A stretch of DNA of 64,000 nt from Saprospiraceae bacterium (GTDB lineage: Bacteria > Bacteroidota > Bacteroidia > Chitinophagales > Saprospiraceae). Numbering within the stretch: position 1 is the stretch's first letter; each line of letters starts with the position of its first letter. The DNA lies in NCBI GenBank assembly GCA_022844565.1, contig JALHLK010000003.1:124001-188000 (forward strand), written 5' to 3'. Positions 18,833 to 28,555 of the stretch are shown here, one piece after another. The position numbers and the translations under genes were made by a program. The notes under the pieces are model-generated. The model ran no database searches. It was not told the origin of the DNA and saw only the letters and a program-made list of their open reading frames with translations.

Positions 18833-21157
18833 CTAATCCCCTACGATCAAAAACTTAGACACATAACTTTCCGAAGATTCAAAACTTAATTGAGAAGTGC
18901 TAAAAACCAGATATACTCCAGGGGCAGCTTTTCTACCTGCATAGTCGCGACCATCCCAATTGGCTTGACCACCTAATGCCTTAGTTTGATAGACAAGTAC
19001 ACCATTGATATCGGTTATTTTTACAGTAGCATCGCGCCCCAGACCTCTTATAGATATGGTACCTTCATATCCTGGCCTAACTGGATTTGGAAAAGTGTAC
19101 ACATTGGATGAATGCGTTTTTAAAGAACCAAAAGTCTCCGTTTGATAAGCTTGTATGCCTTGAATTGACCCAACATACATTAAGCCTGTAGTTCCGTCAA
19201 ATTTCAGTGTATAAACTTGATTGTCAAGGAGCGGGGAATTTTCTTTGGTAATGTGTAAAATTTGCTCACTTCCATCAGCAGACTGTACAAAAATCCCATT
19301 TCGAGTGCCAAACCATTTGCGATTGCCCCCATCTACCTCTATAGAAAGAACCTCCTCATTGCTCAGTAGGAGTCCGACAACACCATCTTGCACAACTTTC
19401 CTAATTGTACCCTTACATCGATCTTCAAATGGATTACAATCAAAAATAACAGGACCTTGATTGGTTCCAACCCACACACGACCTTCTAAGTCAACTTTAA
19501 TTGAATAGATTTTATTACCAGTAATTTCAGAATTGTTTAAGTCAAAATATTTGTATTTATCGTCTGTGGGATCTTGTATTTTCTCACCTTCATTAAAAAC
19601 CAATACACCTCCAGGATTGCCAGCAACTTGTATCCATTTATTACCTCGTTGATCTATAGCTATTCTTCCAATTTTAGTACTTACTATTGGTGGCTTAAAA
19701 GTAAACCAAGTACTGTCTTTAGTTAATGCTATGATTGGTCTTTCGGCATTAGTATGAGTAGCCCAAAGGGTAGCATTTTTATCAAATTTGACATCAGCAA
19801 CCCAAGGAACACTTCCATTGAGTGGGGCGTTCGTTCGGTTATAAAAAGTGAGTTTTTTGGTTATATAATCATATTTCATAATGCCAGAAAAATAACTTGC
19901 TGCATAAAGTTCATTTTTCTCTGGATGCACATCAATACCAAAGAAATTGTGATAATCACTCCTTTCTAATTCTGGGTTAAAGGCCCCGACGAGATTTTCC
20001 CATTTATTGCTATCATAGATGTAAATACCACTTCTAATTGATAATAGTGCTAAGTCTTCTGAAGCGCCTCCTGAAGCAAAGAATACTTTTCCTTTCTTTA
20101 TTGCAATGTCAGAGGTAGTGTGTGAAAAAGGAGATGGGTATTCAGTAAAAGTACACCCCTCATTTAAGCCTCTCGCCGTATGTCGTATAGCTCTCCATTC
20201 ATCTGCAAACCACAGTCTCGATTGCTCATCTTCGATTCCATACTTTGCACGATTAGAACAACCACCTCCAGCTGGCAATATCTTATTATCATCGGTAAGA
20301 GCAAAAGTGGAAGCACTATTTCCTTTATCTCTATAACCTACAATAAGATGTTTGCCTTCTCCACTGATATATTTTATTGTAAACCCATTTGGGGCTATTA
20401 AATTGGGTATTTTTGTAAAAAATATACCATCATTAGATTCATAAATTTCATTATCAATTCCAGCAAATATTTTATCACCTTTGGTAGCTATTGCATTTAC
20501 CGTATACAAAGCTTTTAGACCATTTCTTCCATCTAGTAGTTGCCATCGATTAAAATTGACCTTAAGCACATCATCTTTATTAATGGCATATAGACCATCT
20601 TCTGTAGATGCTACGAGCGTATTTTTTATCAATTTTACAGATATAATGGGTGTATTAGAGAAAATGGTGCTTCTAAATTCTTGCTTTTTTAAGTCCCATT
20701 CTATGATACCAAAACTTGTGGACAAGTAAGCAAAATTCTGATTAACAATTGATATATCATTTATATTTTTTAGGCCAGTAATAGTTCTATTTTCCTTGAT
20801 AAAAGGTAGATTTATTATGCCTTCTTTTGTTACCACATCAATGTCACCATTTTGGTAAGCTATGATCAGTTGGTCATTAAAATTATCAAAAGCTATTTTT
20901 TCAATCAATGTTTCAGAAAGTCCGTCTTGTCGAGATATTTCAGTCACACCACCACCAGATTTTTGGATCCCCAAAATGGACCTTGTCGTGCTATAATATA
21001 TTTTTTCCTTACTTTGGGTAACCCAATTACCTTCCCTTTGTGGTAAATAAGTGATCCATTCCCCAGTTTTAATCGGCAACTGGGCATTTAAATCTGAAAT
21101 TGAGATTAAAATACCAATGCAGACGAAAAGAATAAAATTATTTTTTTTGATAGGCAT
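18833..21157 (-). CDS. porZ: Type IX secretion system anionic-LPS delivery protein PorZ-like (two-component-regulator beta-propeller plus C-terminal T9SS-like domain)
   Basis: GEWITYLPQREGNWVTQSKEKIYYSTTRSILGIQKSGGGVTEISRQDGLSET...; propeller repeats (GRVWVGTNQGPVIFD); C-terminal FPNPVRPGYEGTISIRGL...VKITDINGVLVYQT. Confidence 0.85.
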   Translation of the reverse strand: MPIKKNNFILFVCIGILISISDLNAQLPIKTGEWITYLPQREGNWVTQSKEKIYYSTTRSILGIQKSGGGVTEISRQDGLSETLIEKIAFDNFNDQLIIAYQNGDIDVVTKEGIINLPFIKENRTITGLKNINDISIVNQNFAYLSTSFGIIEWDLKKQEFRSTIFSNTPIISVKLIKNTLVASTEDGLYAINKDDVLKVNFNRWQLLDGRNGLKALYTVNAIATKGDKIFAGIDNEIYESNDGIFFTKIPNLIAPNGFTIKYISGEGKHLIVGYRDKGNSASTFALTDDNKILPAGGGCSNRAKYGIEDEQSRLWFADEWRAIRHTARGLNEGCTFTEYPSPFSHTTSDIAIKKGKVFFASGGASEDLALLSIRSGIYIYDSNKWENLVGAFNPELERSDYHNFFGIDVHPEKNELYAASYFSGIMKYDYITKKLTFYNRTNAPLNGSVPWVADVKFDKNATLWATHTNAERPIIALTKDSTWFTFKPPIVSTKIGRIAIDQRGNKWIQVAGNPGGVLVFNEGEKIQDPTDDKYKYFDLNNSEITGNKIYSIKVDLEGRVWVGTNQGPVIFDCNPFEDRCKGTIRKVVQDGVVGLLLSNEEVLSIEVDGGNRKWFGTRNGIFVQSADGSEQILHITKENSPLLDNQVYTLKFDGTTGLMYVGSIQGIQAYQTETFGSLKTHSSNVYTFPNPVRPGYEGTISIRGLGRDATVKITDINGVLVYQTKALGGQANWDGRDYAGRKAAPGVYLVFSTSQLSFESSESYVSKFLIVGD

Positions 21158-21227
21158 ATCTTATATCTTGCAAATATATTCAAATAACGAGCAAATGACG
21201 ATTAACGTTTAAATAAACAAAGAAACT

Positions 21228-21390
21228 AGTGTTTTGTTAAGTGTGTTGTGTCTGTTAAGTTGCAGATATTTTTACTTCAGACAAATTAAAAAAATATGAG
21301 CATAGCCATAGCTACGCAAATATTTTTTTAAGAAGTATGAATTAAAAAGATCAAAACTTGGGCAGGCTAAAACATGCTTAACATAACACT
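21228..21390. repeat. 163-bp palindromic repeat element, copy 1
   Basis: Imperfect terminal inverted repeats AGTGTTTTGTTAAGTGTGTT / AACATGCTTAACATAACACT (17/20); ~96% identical to 27066-27228, same orientation. Confidence 0.85.
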
Positions 21391-21421
21391 AACTTAAAAA
21401 ATTAAAAAATTATTTTGAAAT

Positions 21422-22234
21422 ATGATGATGAAGGTAGTACTTTGGTCTTTTGAAATTTTAAAGTCATTAGATATGAGAAAAACAATTGTACTCTTCAGTG
21501 TTTTTTTATTCTTAGGGATCAATTTCTCGTCTGCTCAAAAGAAGGCTAAAAAAGTAGAGCCTACTGATCCAAAGCAGACGGAAGTATGGACTCCGGTACC
21601 TGTTGTCGTAACTCCAGGACAAGTTAATTCTTCAGCTCCATCAGATGCTGTTGTCATATTTGATGGCACGAATACGGATGCCTTCGAACATCTTGACGGA
21701 AGCCCAATAAAATGGACACTTAATGGAGACGGATCCATTACTGTTACCCCTAAATCTGGTGACATTAGAACCAAAGCATCGTTTGGAAGTTTCCAACTTC
21801 ATATAGAATGGAGAACACCTTCGGTTGTCAAAGGAGAAGGTCAAGGTAGAGGAAATAGTGGAATCTTTCTTCAGGATAAGTATGAAGTACAAGTATTAGA
21901 TAGTTATAATAACCTTACTTATTCAAACGGACAAGCTTCTTCTATTTACAAACAAACAATGCCTCTTGTAAATGCTTGTAGGCCTCCTGGAGAATGGCAA
22001 TCATACGACATCATTTACAAAGCACCAAAATTTAATAAGAAGGGAGTAAAAACATCAAGTGCTTATGTTACTGTAATCCAAAATGGTATTCTTACACATA
22101 ATAATACTAAAATTCAAGGAACAACACCTTATATAGGATGGCCAAAAAATCCACCACATGAAGATGGACCTTTAAAATTACAAGATCACGGTGATTTAGT
22201 GAGTTATAGAAATATTTGGTTAAGGAAATTGTAG
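21422..22234 (+). CDS. DUF1080 (3-keto-disaccharide hydrolase-like) secreted protein
   Basis: VIFDGTNTDAFEHLDGSPIKWTLNGDGSITVTPKSGDIRTKASFGSFQLHIEWRTP...GRGNSGIFLQDKYEVQVLDSY. True start may be the ATG at 21473. Confidence 0.92.
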   Translation: MMMKVVLWSFEILKSLDMRKTIVLFSVFLFLGINFSSAQKKAKKVEPTDPKQTEVWTPVPVVVTPGQVNSSAPSDAVVIFDGTNTDAFEHLDGSPIKWTLNGDGSITVTPKSGDIRTKASFGSFQLHIEWRTPSVVKGEGQGRGNSGIFLQDKYEVQVLDSYNNLTYSNGQASSIYKQTMPLVNACRPPGEWQSYDIIYKAPKFNKKGVKTSSAYVTVIQNGILTHNNTKIQGTTPYIGWPKNPPHEDGPLKLQDHGDLVSYRNIWLRKL

Positions 22235-22241
22235 ACCGTTA

Positions 22242-23120
22242 TTATCGCACCAACTTAATCAATCTATCTGGATAATCGGTAATAATTCCATCAACTTCGA
22301 GGGCTAAGATTTTTTTCATATCTTCCGTTTCATTAATCGTCCACGGGATGACTTTCATTCCTTTTTGTTTACACGCTGCTATTAGTTTTTGATCAACGAG
22401 TTTGAAATATGGACTGTAAGCAAAAGGGATGTGATCAAGTTTGGCTAAATGCCATTCAAGTGTATTGTCATCTTCGACCAACATTACAGTCTTTAAATTT
22501 TTGTCAATACTACGAGTATAATTTAGGCTTTCGTGATCAAATGATTGCACAGTGGTTTTGTCAGCTATACCGAGATATTTAATTTCTTCTACTACTTTTG
22601 AAGTGAAAGAAAAGCCAGAAGGGTGATAGACACCGTCGCCTTCTGGCGTTCGCTTAATTTCTATATTATAAAAAGGATCATAACCTGCTTCTTTTACGGA
22701 TTTCACCACATCTGCAAGCGTAGGTTTATTAATTTTTATTTTCTTTTGGTCAGGAAATCTAGGGTGAGGCTTCATACCCACGTCAAAAGACTTGACGGTA
22801 GGTGTAGTCATAGTGTAAATGTTAAACTCTTTTTCATTTTCTTCAGTAATTGGAATTTCAAAATGACTGGTACTGATCTCATGATTAAAAAAAGCTTCAT
22901 GTGACACGATCACGCTGCCATCTGCACTGATGACGACATCCATTTCTAAAGTAGTTACGCCCAATTTACATGCTTCTAAAAATGCAGGAATGGTATTTTC
23001 AGGTAATAGACCTCGGCAGCCTCGATGACCTTGAATGTCAAAATCTTTGTATTGATTGCATGATATCATTGTCGTATATATTATTATAGTGCAAAAAGTG
23101 GTAATGTTTGTTTGCTTCAT
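22242..23120 (-). CDS. Glycerophosphodiester phosphodiesterase family protein (lipoprotein-like)
   Basis: FDIQGHRGCRGLLPENTIPAFLEACKLGVTTLEMDVVISADGSVIVSHE...; VIPWTINETEDMKKILALEVDGIITDYPDRL. Confidence 0.95.
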   Translation of the reverse strand: MKQTNITTFCTIIIYTTMISCNQYKDFDIQGHRGCRGLLPENTIPAFLEACKLGVTTLEMDVVISADGSVIVSHEAFFNHEISTSHFEIPITEENEKEFNIYTMTTPTVKSFDVGMKPHPRFPDQKKIKINKPTLADVVKSVKEAGYDPFYNIEIKRTPEGDGVYHPSGFSFTSKVVEEIKYLGIADKTTVQSFDHESLNYTRSIDKNLKTVMLVEDDNTLEWHLAKLDHIPFAYSPYFKLVDQKLIAACKQKGMKVIPWTINETEDMKKILALEVDGIITDYPDRLIKLVR

Positions 23121-23126
23121 ATTTTC

Positions 23127-23972
23127 TTAATTTTGTAGTGATAGTGCATGAAAGTCAAGGTGTTTGCTTTTGATCGATGTATCCATGAATAAGGCTGATT
23201 TTTCATCAAAATCTAAAGGATCGTCTGTCGTGTAAATATCCAGACTTCCACCTTTTGTAATTTGCTCATTCATCCATTGATGTCTATTGAGATATTCTTT
23301 TAAACTTGTGGCAACTATCGGACCTTGTTCTACGATGCGTATGTAGTCAGGTAGAAATTGTTTAATTTTATCTTTAAGGATAGGGTAGTGGGTACATGCC
23401 AATAAAAGTGTGTCTGTGCTAGGATTCTGGGTGAGTAATTGGTCGATATATTTTTTTACAAAATAATCAGCCCCTTGACTTGAATGTTCATTATTTTCTA
23501 TCAATGGTACAAATAATGGGCAAGCTACTTGACTTACGCTGGTGTCAGGAAAAAACTTACCTATTTCTATCAAATACGACTCCGAGACTACCGTACCACG
23601 AGTGGCAAAAATTCCAAGATTTCCTGTTTTGCTGAATGTTCCTATGATTTCAGACGTAGGTCTAATTACCCCTAAAACCCTTTTATTGGAGTCTATTTTA
23701 GGTAAATCTAGTTGTTGTATATTTCTAAGTGCTTTTGCGGAGGCCGTATTGCAAGCTAGGATGACCAATTCACATCCTTGACTAAAAAGCCATTTTACGG
23801 ATTCAAGGGTATACTGATATACCGTTTCAAAGCTTCTATTGCCATAAGGTGCGCGCGCATTATCGCCAAGATATAAATAATCATATTCGGGTAGTAGTGT
23901 TCTTATATCTTTTAAGATGGTCAATCCTCCAAAACCGCTGTCAAAAATACCTATGGGCTTTTTATTTATCAC
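23127..23972 (-). CDS. murI: Glutamate racemase
   Basis: PIGIFDSGFGGLTILKDIR...YLGDNARAPYGNRS...LVILACNTASAKAL...LLACTHYPIL. Confidence 0.97.
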   Translation of the reverse strand: MINKKPIGIFDSGFGGLTILKDIRTLLPEYDYLYLGDNARAPYGNRSFETVYQYTLESVKWLFSQGCELVILACNTASAKALRNIQQLDLPKIDSNKRVLGVIRPTSEIIGTFSKTGNLGIFATRGTVVSESYLIEIGKFFPDTSVSQVACPLFVPLIENNEHSSQGADYFVKKYIDQLLTQNPSTDTLLLACTHYPILKDKIKQFLPDYIRIVEQGPIVATSLKEYLNRHQWMNEQITKGGSLDIYTTDDPLDFDEKSALFMDTSIKSKHLDFHALSLQN

Positions 23973-24081
23973 TATTTTAATGTTACTTGTGCGTGCTAAG
24001 GTAAAACAAATAAGATATTTCTCATGTTATTATTTCATTAGATTTAGAACAAATCCTAAATTTGATTTTTAAATTTTCATA

Positions 24082-24834
24082 ATGAAATTAAAAACAGCAA
24101 TTGTTTCCTATCATAATACAGTTCCTTTTTTAGAGGCAATACAACATTCCGATATAGGTAATCAACTTGAGCTTTTTCTTACGCCTCCATCTCAATGCGC
24201 TAACTTATTTGCCAATGGAAGTGTGGATTTGGCCTTAGTGCCTGTTGGTTCTCTCCAAGATTTGACGGATTACAAAATCATTACAGATACCTGTATCGGC
24301 TGCAACGGTTCAGTGTACACTGTAGCAATATTTTCTAATAATCCCCTTCATCTTTGTAAAGGTATTTATCTAGATGCAGATTCTCGCACAAGTAATGATC
24401 TAGCCCAAATAATCACCAACGAATATATGCAAATAGACTTAGAAGTCAAAGGTTTTATCAATTTTTCGTTTCAGTTTAATGACGAAGATGCATATATCCT
24501 TATTGGTGATAAGGTTTTCGAGCACGAGCATAAATTTAGCTATAAATTCGACTTAGGCACTCTTTGGAAAGAATATGTAGGATTGCCTTTTGCATTTGCG
24601 GTTTGGATCGTTAGGAATAATGTCGATTTAGAACTTGAATATGAAGTCTGTAAAGTTTTAAATAACTTAAATCTTAATCAAATAGAGGATGAAAAAATAG
24701 GCCCGAATATGACCCTTTTGACATACTTAAATGATTTTATCTCCTTTGATTTTGATGAAAACAAGAAATTGGCTTTGAGTAAATATTTATTACTTCAGAA
24801 GAAGTTAAAAGTAGGTTCGGAAGTAGAATTTTAA
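24082..24834 (+). CDS. mqnA: Menaquinone biosynthesis chorismate dehydratase MqnA
   Basis: TAIVSYHNTVPFLEAI...DLALVPVGSL...IGCNGSVYTVAIFS...LIGDKVFE...WKEYVGLPFAFAVWIVR. Confidence 0.9.
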   Translation: MKLKTAIVSYHNTVPFLEAIQHSDIGNQLELFLTPPSQCANLFANGSVDLALVPVGSLQDLTDYKIITDTCIGCNGSVYTVAIFSNNPLHLCKGIYLDADSRTSNDLAQIITNEYMQIDLEVKGFINFSFQFNDEDAYILIGDKVFEHEHKFSYKFDLGTLWKEYVGLPFAFAVWIVRNNVDLELEYEVCKVLNNLNLNQIEDEKIGPNMTLLTYLNDFISFDFDENKKLALSKYLLLQKKLKVGSEVEF

Positions 24835-24850
24835 ATTAGTAAAAATTTAT

Positions 24851-25306
24851 GGCTCTATGTCGAAAGCTGTGGGCACAACCATATGTAAAAGAATTCTATG
24901 CAATCAAGTAGCAATACCCCTCTATCAATACTCTGTTCTTTTGTCTTGATACATGACTGAACGATGCTTTAGCAAAATTGTGATACGAAATCACAATTTA
25001 GAGAAGGAACCGAAGAAAACTTTCTGAGGGGTACCAAAAAATCAAGGCTTTAACCAAAAATACTAAAAACACTTCACAAAACCTAAATTTGAAAAACTCG
25101 CATAAATTTTGAACTTCGATTAATAATCAATATGTTATAATACAATATCATTTTGATTTTATAGTATTACGTGCTCAAACAGTTTCAAATTTTTAACGGT
25201 TTTATTCCGTAATTTTTTAACGTATTTTTGATTAAGGCCATTTCAAGAATGAGCCTAAGTTATTTATATAACAATTTTTCTACCCATACAAATCGACATA
25301 GAGCCA
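24851..25306. repeat. ~456-bp non-coding element with 13-bp terminal inverted repeats and a nested second palindromic element (24915-25033)
   Basis: GGCTCTATGTCGA (24851-24863)/TCGACATAGAGCC (25294-25306); inner TACCCCTC (24915-24922)/GAGGGGTA (25026-25033) around hairpin AAATTGTGA-TACGAAA-TCACAATTT (24975-24999). Confidence 0.75.
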
Positions 25307-25309
25307 AAT

Positions 25310-25840
25310 TTACTCTTCAAAGCACTCTGCAATATCAAAATTGATCTGACATCCATCTAAATCAAAATCATTGGTATACAACCTTTCGTATACTCCATTT
25401 AAGAGTTGATACACTTCATACGTATTGTCTTTAGGGTCAACAATGATGTAATATTTGACACCTTCGTTCTGATAAAGGTCGTATTTGGTATTTCTATCTT
25501 TAAGAGCTGTTGACGGAGACAGAATTTCTACTATCAAACTTGGAGTAAAGTCAAGATACTGGCCTTTGATTGGCTGACAGACGATCAGTAAATCTGGATT
25601 TAGAATGGTATCATCTTTAACCAGATAGTCTATTGGTTGATAAACTCTGCATTTTTTACAGCCACTTATTCTTATTGCGCCCCTAATTATTTGGGAAAGC
25701 GCAGCACTGATTTCTTGATGTCTTGGATTAGGCATTGGAGACATGGCAATAGCAATGCCTCGGATAATTTCCCATCTTCCTTGCCAGATTTTATAATCTT
25801 CGTAAGTGTAGTGAGGTAAAATTTGTCTTATCGAGCCCAT
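25310..25840 (-). CDS. Uma2 family endonuclease-like protein (DUF820)
   Basis: YTYEDYKIWQGRWEIIRGIAIAMSPMPNPRHQEISAAL...DDTILNPDLLIVC...PSLIVEILSPSTALKDRNTKYDLYQNEGVKYYIIVDP. Confidence 0.92.
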   Translation of the reverse strand: MGSIRQILPHYTYEDYKIWQGRWEIIRGIAIAMSPMPNPRHQEISAALSQIIRGAIRISGCKKCRVYQPIDYLVKDDTILNPDLLIVCQPIKGQYLDFTPSLIVEILSPSTALKDRNTKYDLYQNEGVKYYIIVDPKDNTYEVYQLLNGVYERLYTNDFDLDGCQINFDIAECFEE

Positions 25841-25914
25841 TAATTCAGTCTTAATAGTGACAAAGATAAGAATTTTTAAAATATAAGATGAAAAAATAAG
25901 TTTCTATCAATAAG

Positions 25915-26064
25915 CTATGACCCTATTAACTGCTTCTCTTTTGAGGTTGATTCGAAAAGAGCTAAAAACAAATCAACAACATAATTTAAAATACCTTTGA
26001 TCAAGCTATAAGGCATACAGATTACCAAGGCTGTCAGAATTGCAAAAAGTAATTTCTTGTTCAT
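25915..26064 (-). CDS. Small putative membrane protein (49 aa)
   Basis: Manual translation MNKKLLFAILTALVICMPYSLIKGILNYVVDLFLALFESTSKEKQLIGS; hydrophobic helices; ORF below track cut-off. Confidence 0.4.
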   Translation of the reverse strand: MNKKLLFAILTALVICMPYSLIKGILNYVVDLFLALFESTSKEKQLIGS

Positions 26065-26145
26065 AGAATCAAATTTTTTACAAAATTATATTACCCGTGT
26101 TAACTCTATATAAACACTACATTACCAATACGTTAAATTATCTCT

Positions 26146-27048
26146 TTAAAAAAACAAATCTTGCGCAACTCTAAACGTATTAGCATGGCAATCGACAATG
26201 TCAGCCAATTTATGCGAGTAGCCTCCTCCCATACTGATTGCAACAGGGATATTGTTCTTTTTAAATAAGTCTAGGCTGTATCGATCTCTTTCTTTACATC
26301 CCTGTTTTGATACAGATAGTCTGCCTAATTTGTCACTTTCTATGATATCAACTCCTGATAGATAGAAGATAAATTCAGGCTGGATTTCGTCAACTAATCT
26401 AGAGAGTACATTTTTTAAAGTGTTTAGGTAGAGGTTGTCGTCTGTTTTATCTGGTAAACCGATATCAAGATTACTTTTCTCTTTTCTAGTGGGAAAATTT
26501 TTCTCTCCATGTATGCTAAATGTAAAAACCCTATCTTCAAATTCGAAGATTTTGGCAGTGCCATTACCTTGATGTACATCGACATCTACTACTAATATTT
26601 TTTGAATACTATGTTTATGCAATAGTAGATTAGAAGCGATGGCAATATCATTAAATACACAAAAGCCCTCACCAAAATCTCTGAAGGAATGATGTGTTCC
26701 TCCAGCAATATTCATCGATATCTTATGCTCTATAGCATGTAAAGCACACTGATAAGTACCATTTGCGATATGTTTTCCTCTATCTACAAGGGATTTTGAC
26801 ATTGGGAAACCAATTCTTTTTATTTCTTTGGTATCTAAGGTTTGATTATTTAGTTTTGTTAAATAATCTTCACTATGGGTCAATAACAGGTCCTCATCTG
26901 CCATTTGTTCTGGTACAAAAAAGTTGTCATTTGATACAGTACCTTCGTACAGTAGTTGTTCAGGTATCAGATCATATTTAACCATAGGAAACCTATGACC
27001 ATCTGGTAGTTGGTACTTATAACATTCGTGAAAGGCAATTTTTAGCAA
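26146..27048 (-). CDS. Histone deacetylase family (class IV-like) protein
   Basis: NIAGGTHHSFRDFGEGFCVFNDIAIAS...ILVVDVDVHQGNGTAKIF...FYLSGVDIIESDKLGRLSVSKQG. Confidence 0.93.
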   Translation of the reverse strand: MLKIAFHECYKYQLPDGHRFPMVKYDLIPEQLLYEGTVSNDNFFVPEQMADEDLLLTHSEDYLTKLNNQTLDTKEIKRIGFPMSKSLVDRGKHIANGTYQCALHAIEHKISMNIAGGTHHSFRDFGEGFCVFNDIAIASNLLLHKHSIQKILVVDVDVHQGNGTAKIFEFEDRVFTFSIHGEKNFPTRKEKSNLDIGLPDKTDDNLYLNTLKNVLSRLVDEIQPEFIFYLSGVDIIESDKLGRLSVSKQGCKERDRYSLDLFKKNNIPVAISMGGGYSHKLADIVDCHANTFRVAQDLFF

Positions 27049-27065
27049 TGTTCAGATTGATTATT

Positions 27066-27228
27066 AGTGTTATGTTAAGTATGTTGTGTCTGTTAAGTTG
27101 CAGATATTTTTACTTCAAACAAATTAAAAAAATATGAGCATAGCCTTAGCTACGCAAATATTTTTTTAAGAAGTATGAATTAAAAAGATCAAAACTTGGG
27201 CGGGCTAAAACATGCTTAAAATAACACT
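27066..27228. repeat. 163-bp palindromic repeat element, copy 2
   Basis: AGTGTTATGTTAAGTATGTT ... AACATGCTTAAAATAACACT reading of the two ends; differs from 21228-21390 at about 6 positions. Confidence 0.85.
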
Positions 27229-27293
27229 AGAAACATAATAATCTCTAACGTTAAAAGTTCAATATACGATTGTGAAATTATTTTTCTAATACA

Positions 27294-28004
27294 CTAAGCC
27301 ATATTGGTGAAAACTTCTTGAATATCCTCATCATCTTCAATTTTATCCAACATTTTTTGAATATCCACCATTTGTTCGTCTGAAAACTCAACAGGAGAAT
27401 TTGGTATTCTTTCCAATTTTGCACTACTCACCTCAATACCTCTCTCTTCAAATGCTTTGACCAAGGTACCAAAGTTGGTATAAGTGCCATAAGCATATAA
27501 AGTTTCTCCATCTTCCTCCAACTCATCTAATCCAAAGTCAATCATTTCGAGTTGTAATTCTTCAAGATCAATATTTGCGGGTCTTACAAACTCGACTACT
27601 GTTTTACGATCAAACATAAACTCTAGTGAACCTGTTGGTACAATTGAACCTCCGGCTTTATTAAAATATGACTTTACATTGGCTATTGTCCTTGTAGGAT
27701 TATCAGTAGCACATTCTACAATTACTTGGATACCGTGAGGACCTTTTCCCTCATAGTTGACCAATACTAGATCTTCTGCATCTTTGCCCTCTGCTCTTTT
27801 TATTGCTGCCTCCACGTTGTCTTTAGGCATATTATTAGCCTTTGCTAAATTGATTGCAGAACGAAGCTTAGCATTCATGTCAGGGTCAGAACCACCTTCC
27901 TTTACGGCTATCGTTATCGCTTTTGATAACTTAGGAAATATTCTAGACATACTAGCCCATCGCTTCTCTTTTGCTGCTCTTCGATATTCAAATGCTCTTC
28001 CCAT
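27294..28004 (-). CDS. YebC/PmpR family transcriptional/translational regulator
   Basis: [71 protein letters not shown]. Confidence 0.97.
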   Translation of the reverse strand: MGRAFEYRRAAKEKRWASMSRIFPKLSKAITIAVKEGGSDPDMNAKLRSAINLAKANNMPKDNVEAAIKRAEGKDAEDLVLVNYEGKGPHGIQVIVECATDNPTRTIANVKSYFNKAGGSIVPTGSLEFMFDRKTVVEFVRPANIDLEELQLEMIDFGLDELEEDGETLYAYGTYTNFGTLVKAFEERGIEVSSAKLERIPNSPVEFSDEQMVDIQKMLDKIEDDEDIQEVFTNMA

Positions 28005-28161
28005 TATATGTTATTTTCTTATTTGGACGGCAAAATTAAAAATCTTAATTTTAAAGTGTTAAAAAAATGGAAGATATTTGTAAGTTTATGTTTTAAAATG
28101 AGATAATCGTCAGAAATACAGGCGATATGACAAATTTTTACCAAATTTATAATCTTATTTC

Positions 28162-28539
28162 ATGCCTAAAGTAAAAGAAGAAAGAAGCTGTATGCAATGT
28201 GGCAACAAACTTTTTGGAAGAAGAGACCAAAAGTATTGTAGTGATCAGTGTAGGGTAGAGTACAATAATATTCTTAATAGGGATGTGTCAAAATTTATGA
28301 CCAATATCAATAACTTACTTCGTAAGAATAGGCGAATATTAGAAAAAATGAATCCAAATGGCAAGTCTAAAGTTACTAAAACCCAATTGTTGGATGAAGG
28401 CTTTAACTTCAATTATTTTACCAATGAGTACAAGACCAAAGCAGGTAAAAGTTATAAATTTGTATATGAACAAGGATATTTAGAATTGGAAGAAGGGGTT
28501 TTTGCATTGGTGGAGAAGCATGAGTACGTGGGTAAATGA
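28162..28539 (+). CDS. Zn-ribbon (DUF2116-like) hypothetical protein
   Basis: CMQCGNKLFGRRDQKYCSDQCRVEYNN: CxxC...CxxxC zinc ribbon. Confidence 0.75.
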   Translation: MPKVKEERSCMQCGNKLFGRRDQKYCSDQCRVEYNNILNRDVSKFMTNINNLLRKNRRILEKMNPNGKSKVTKTQLLDEGFNFNYFTNEYKTKAGKSYKFVYEQGYLELEEGVFALVEKHEYVGK

Positions 28540-28555
28540 AAGGGAAATTATTATC

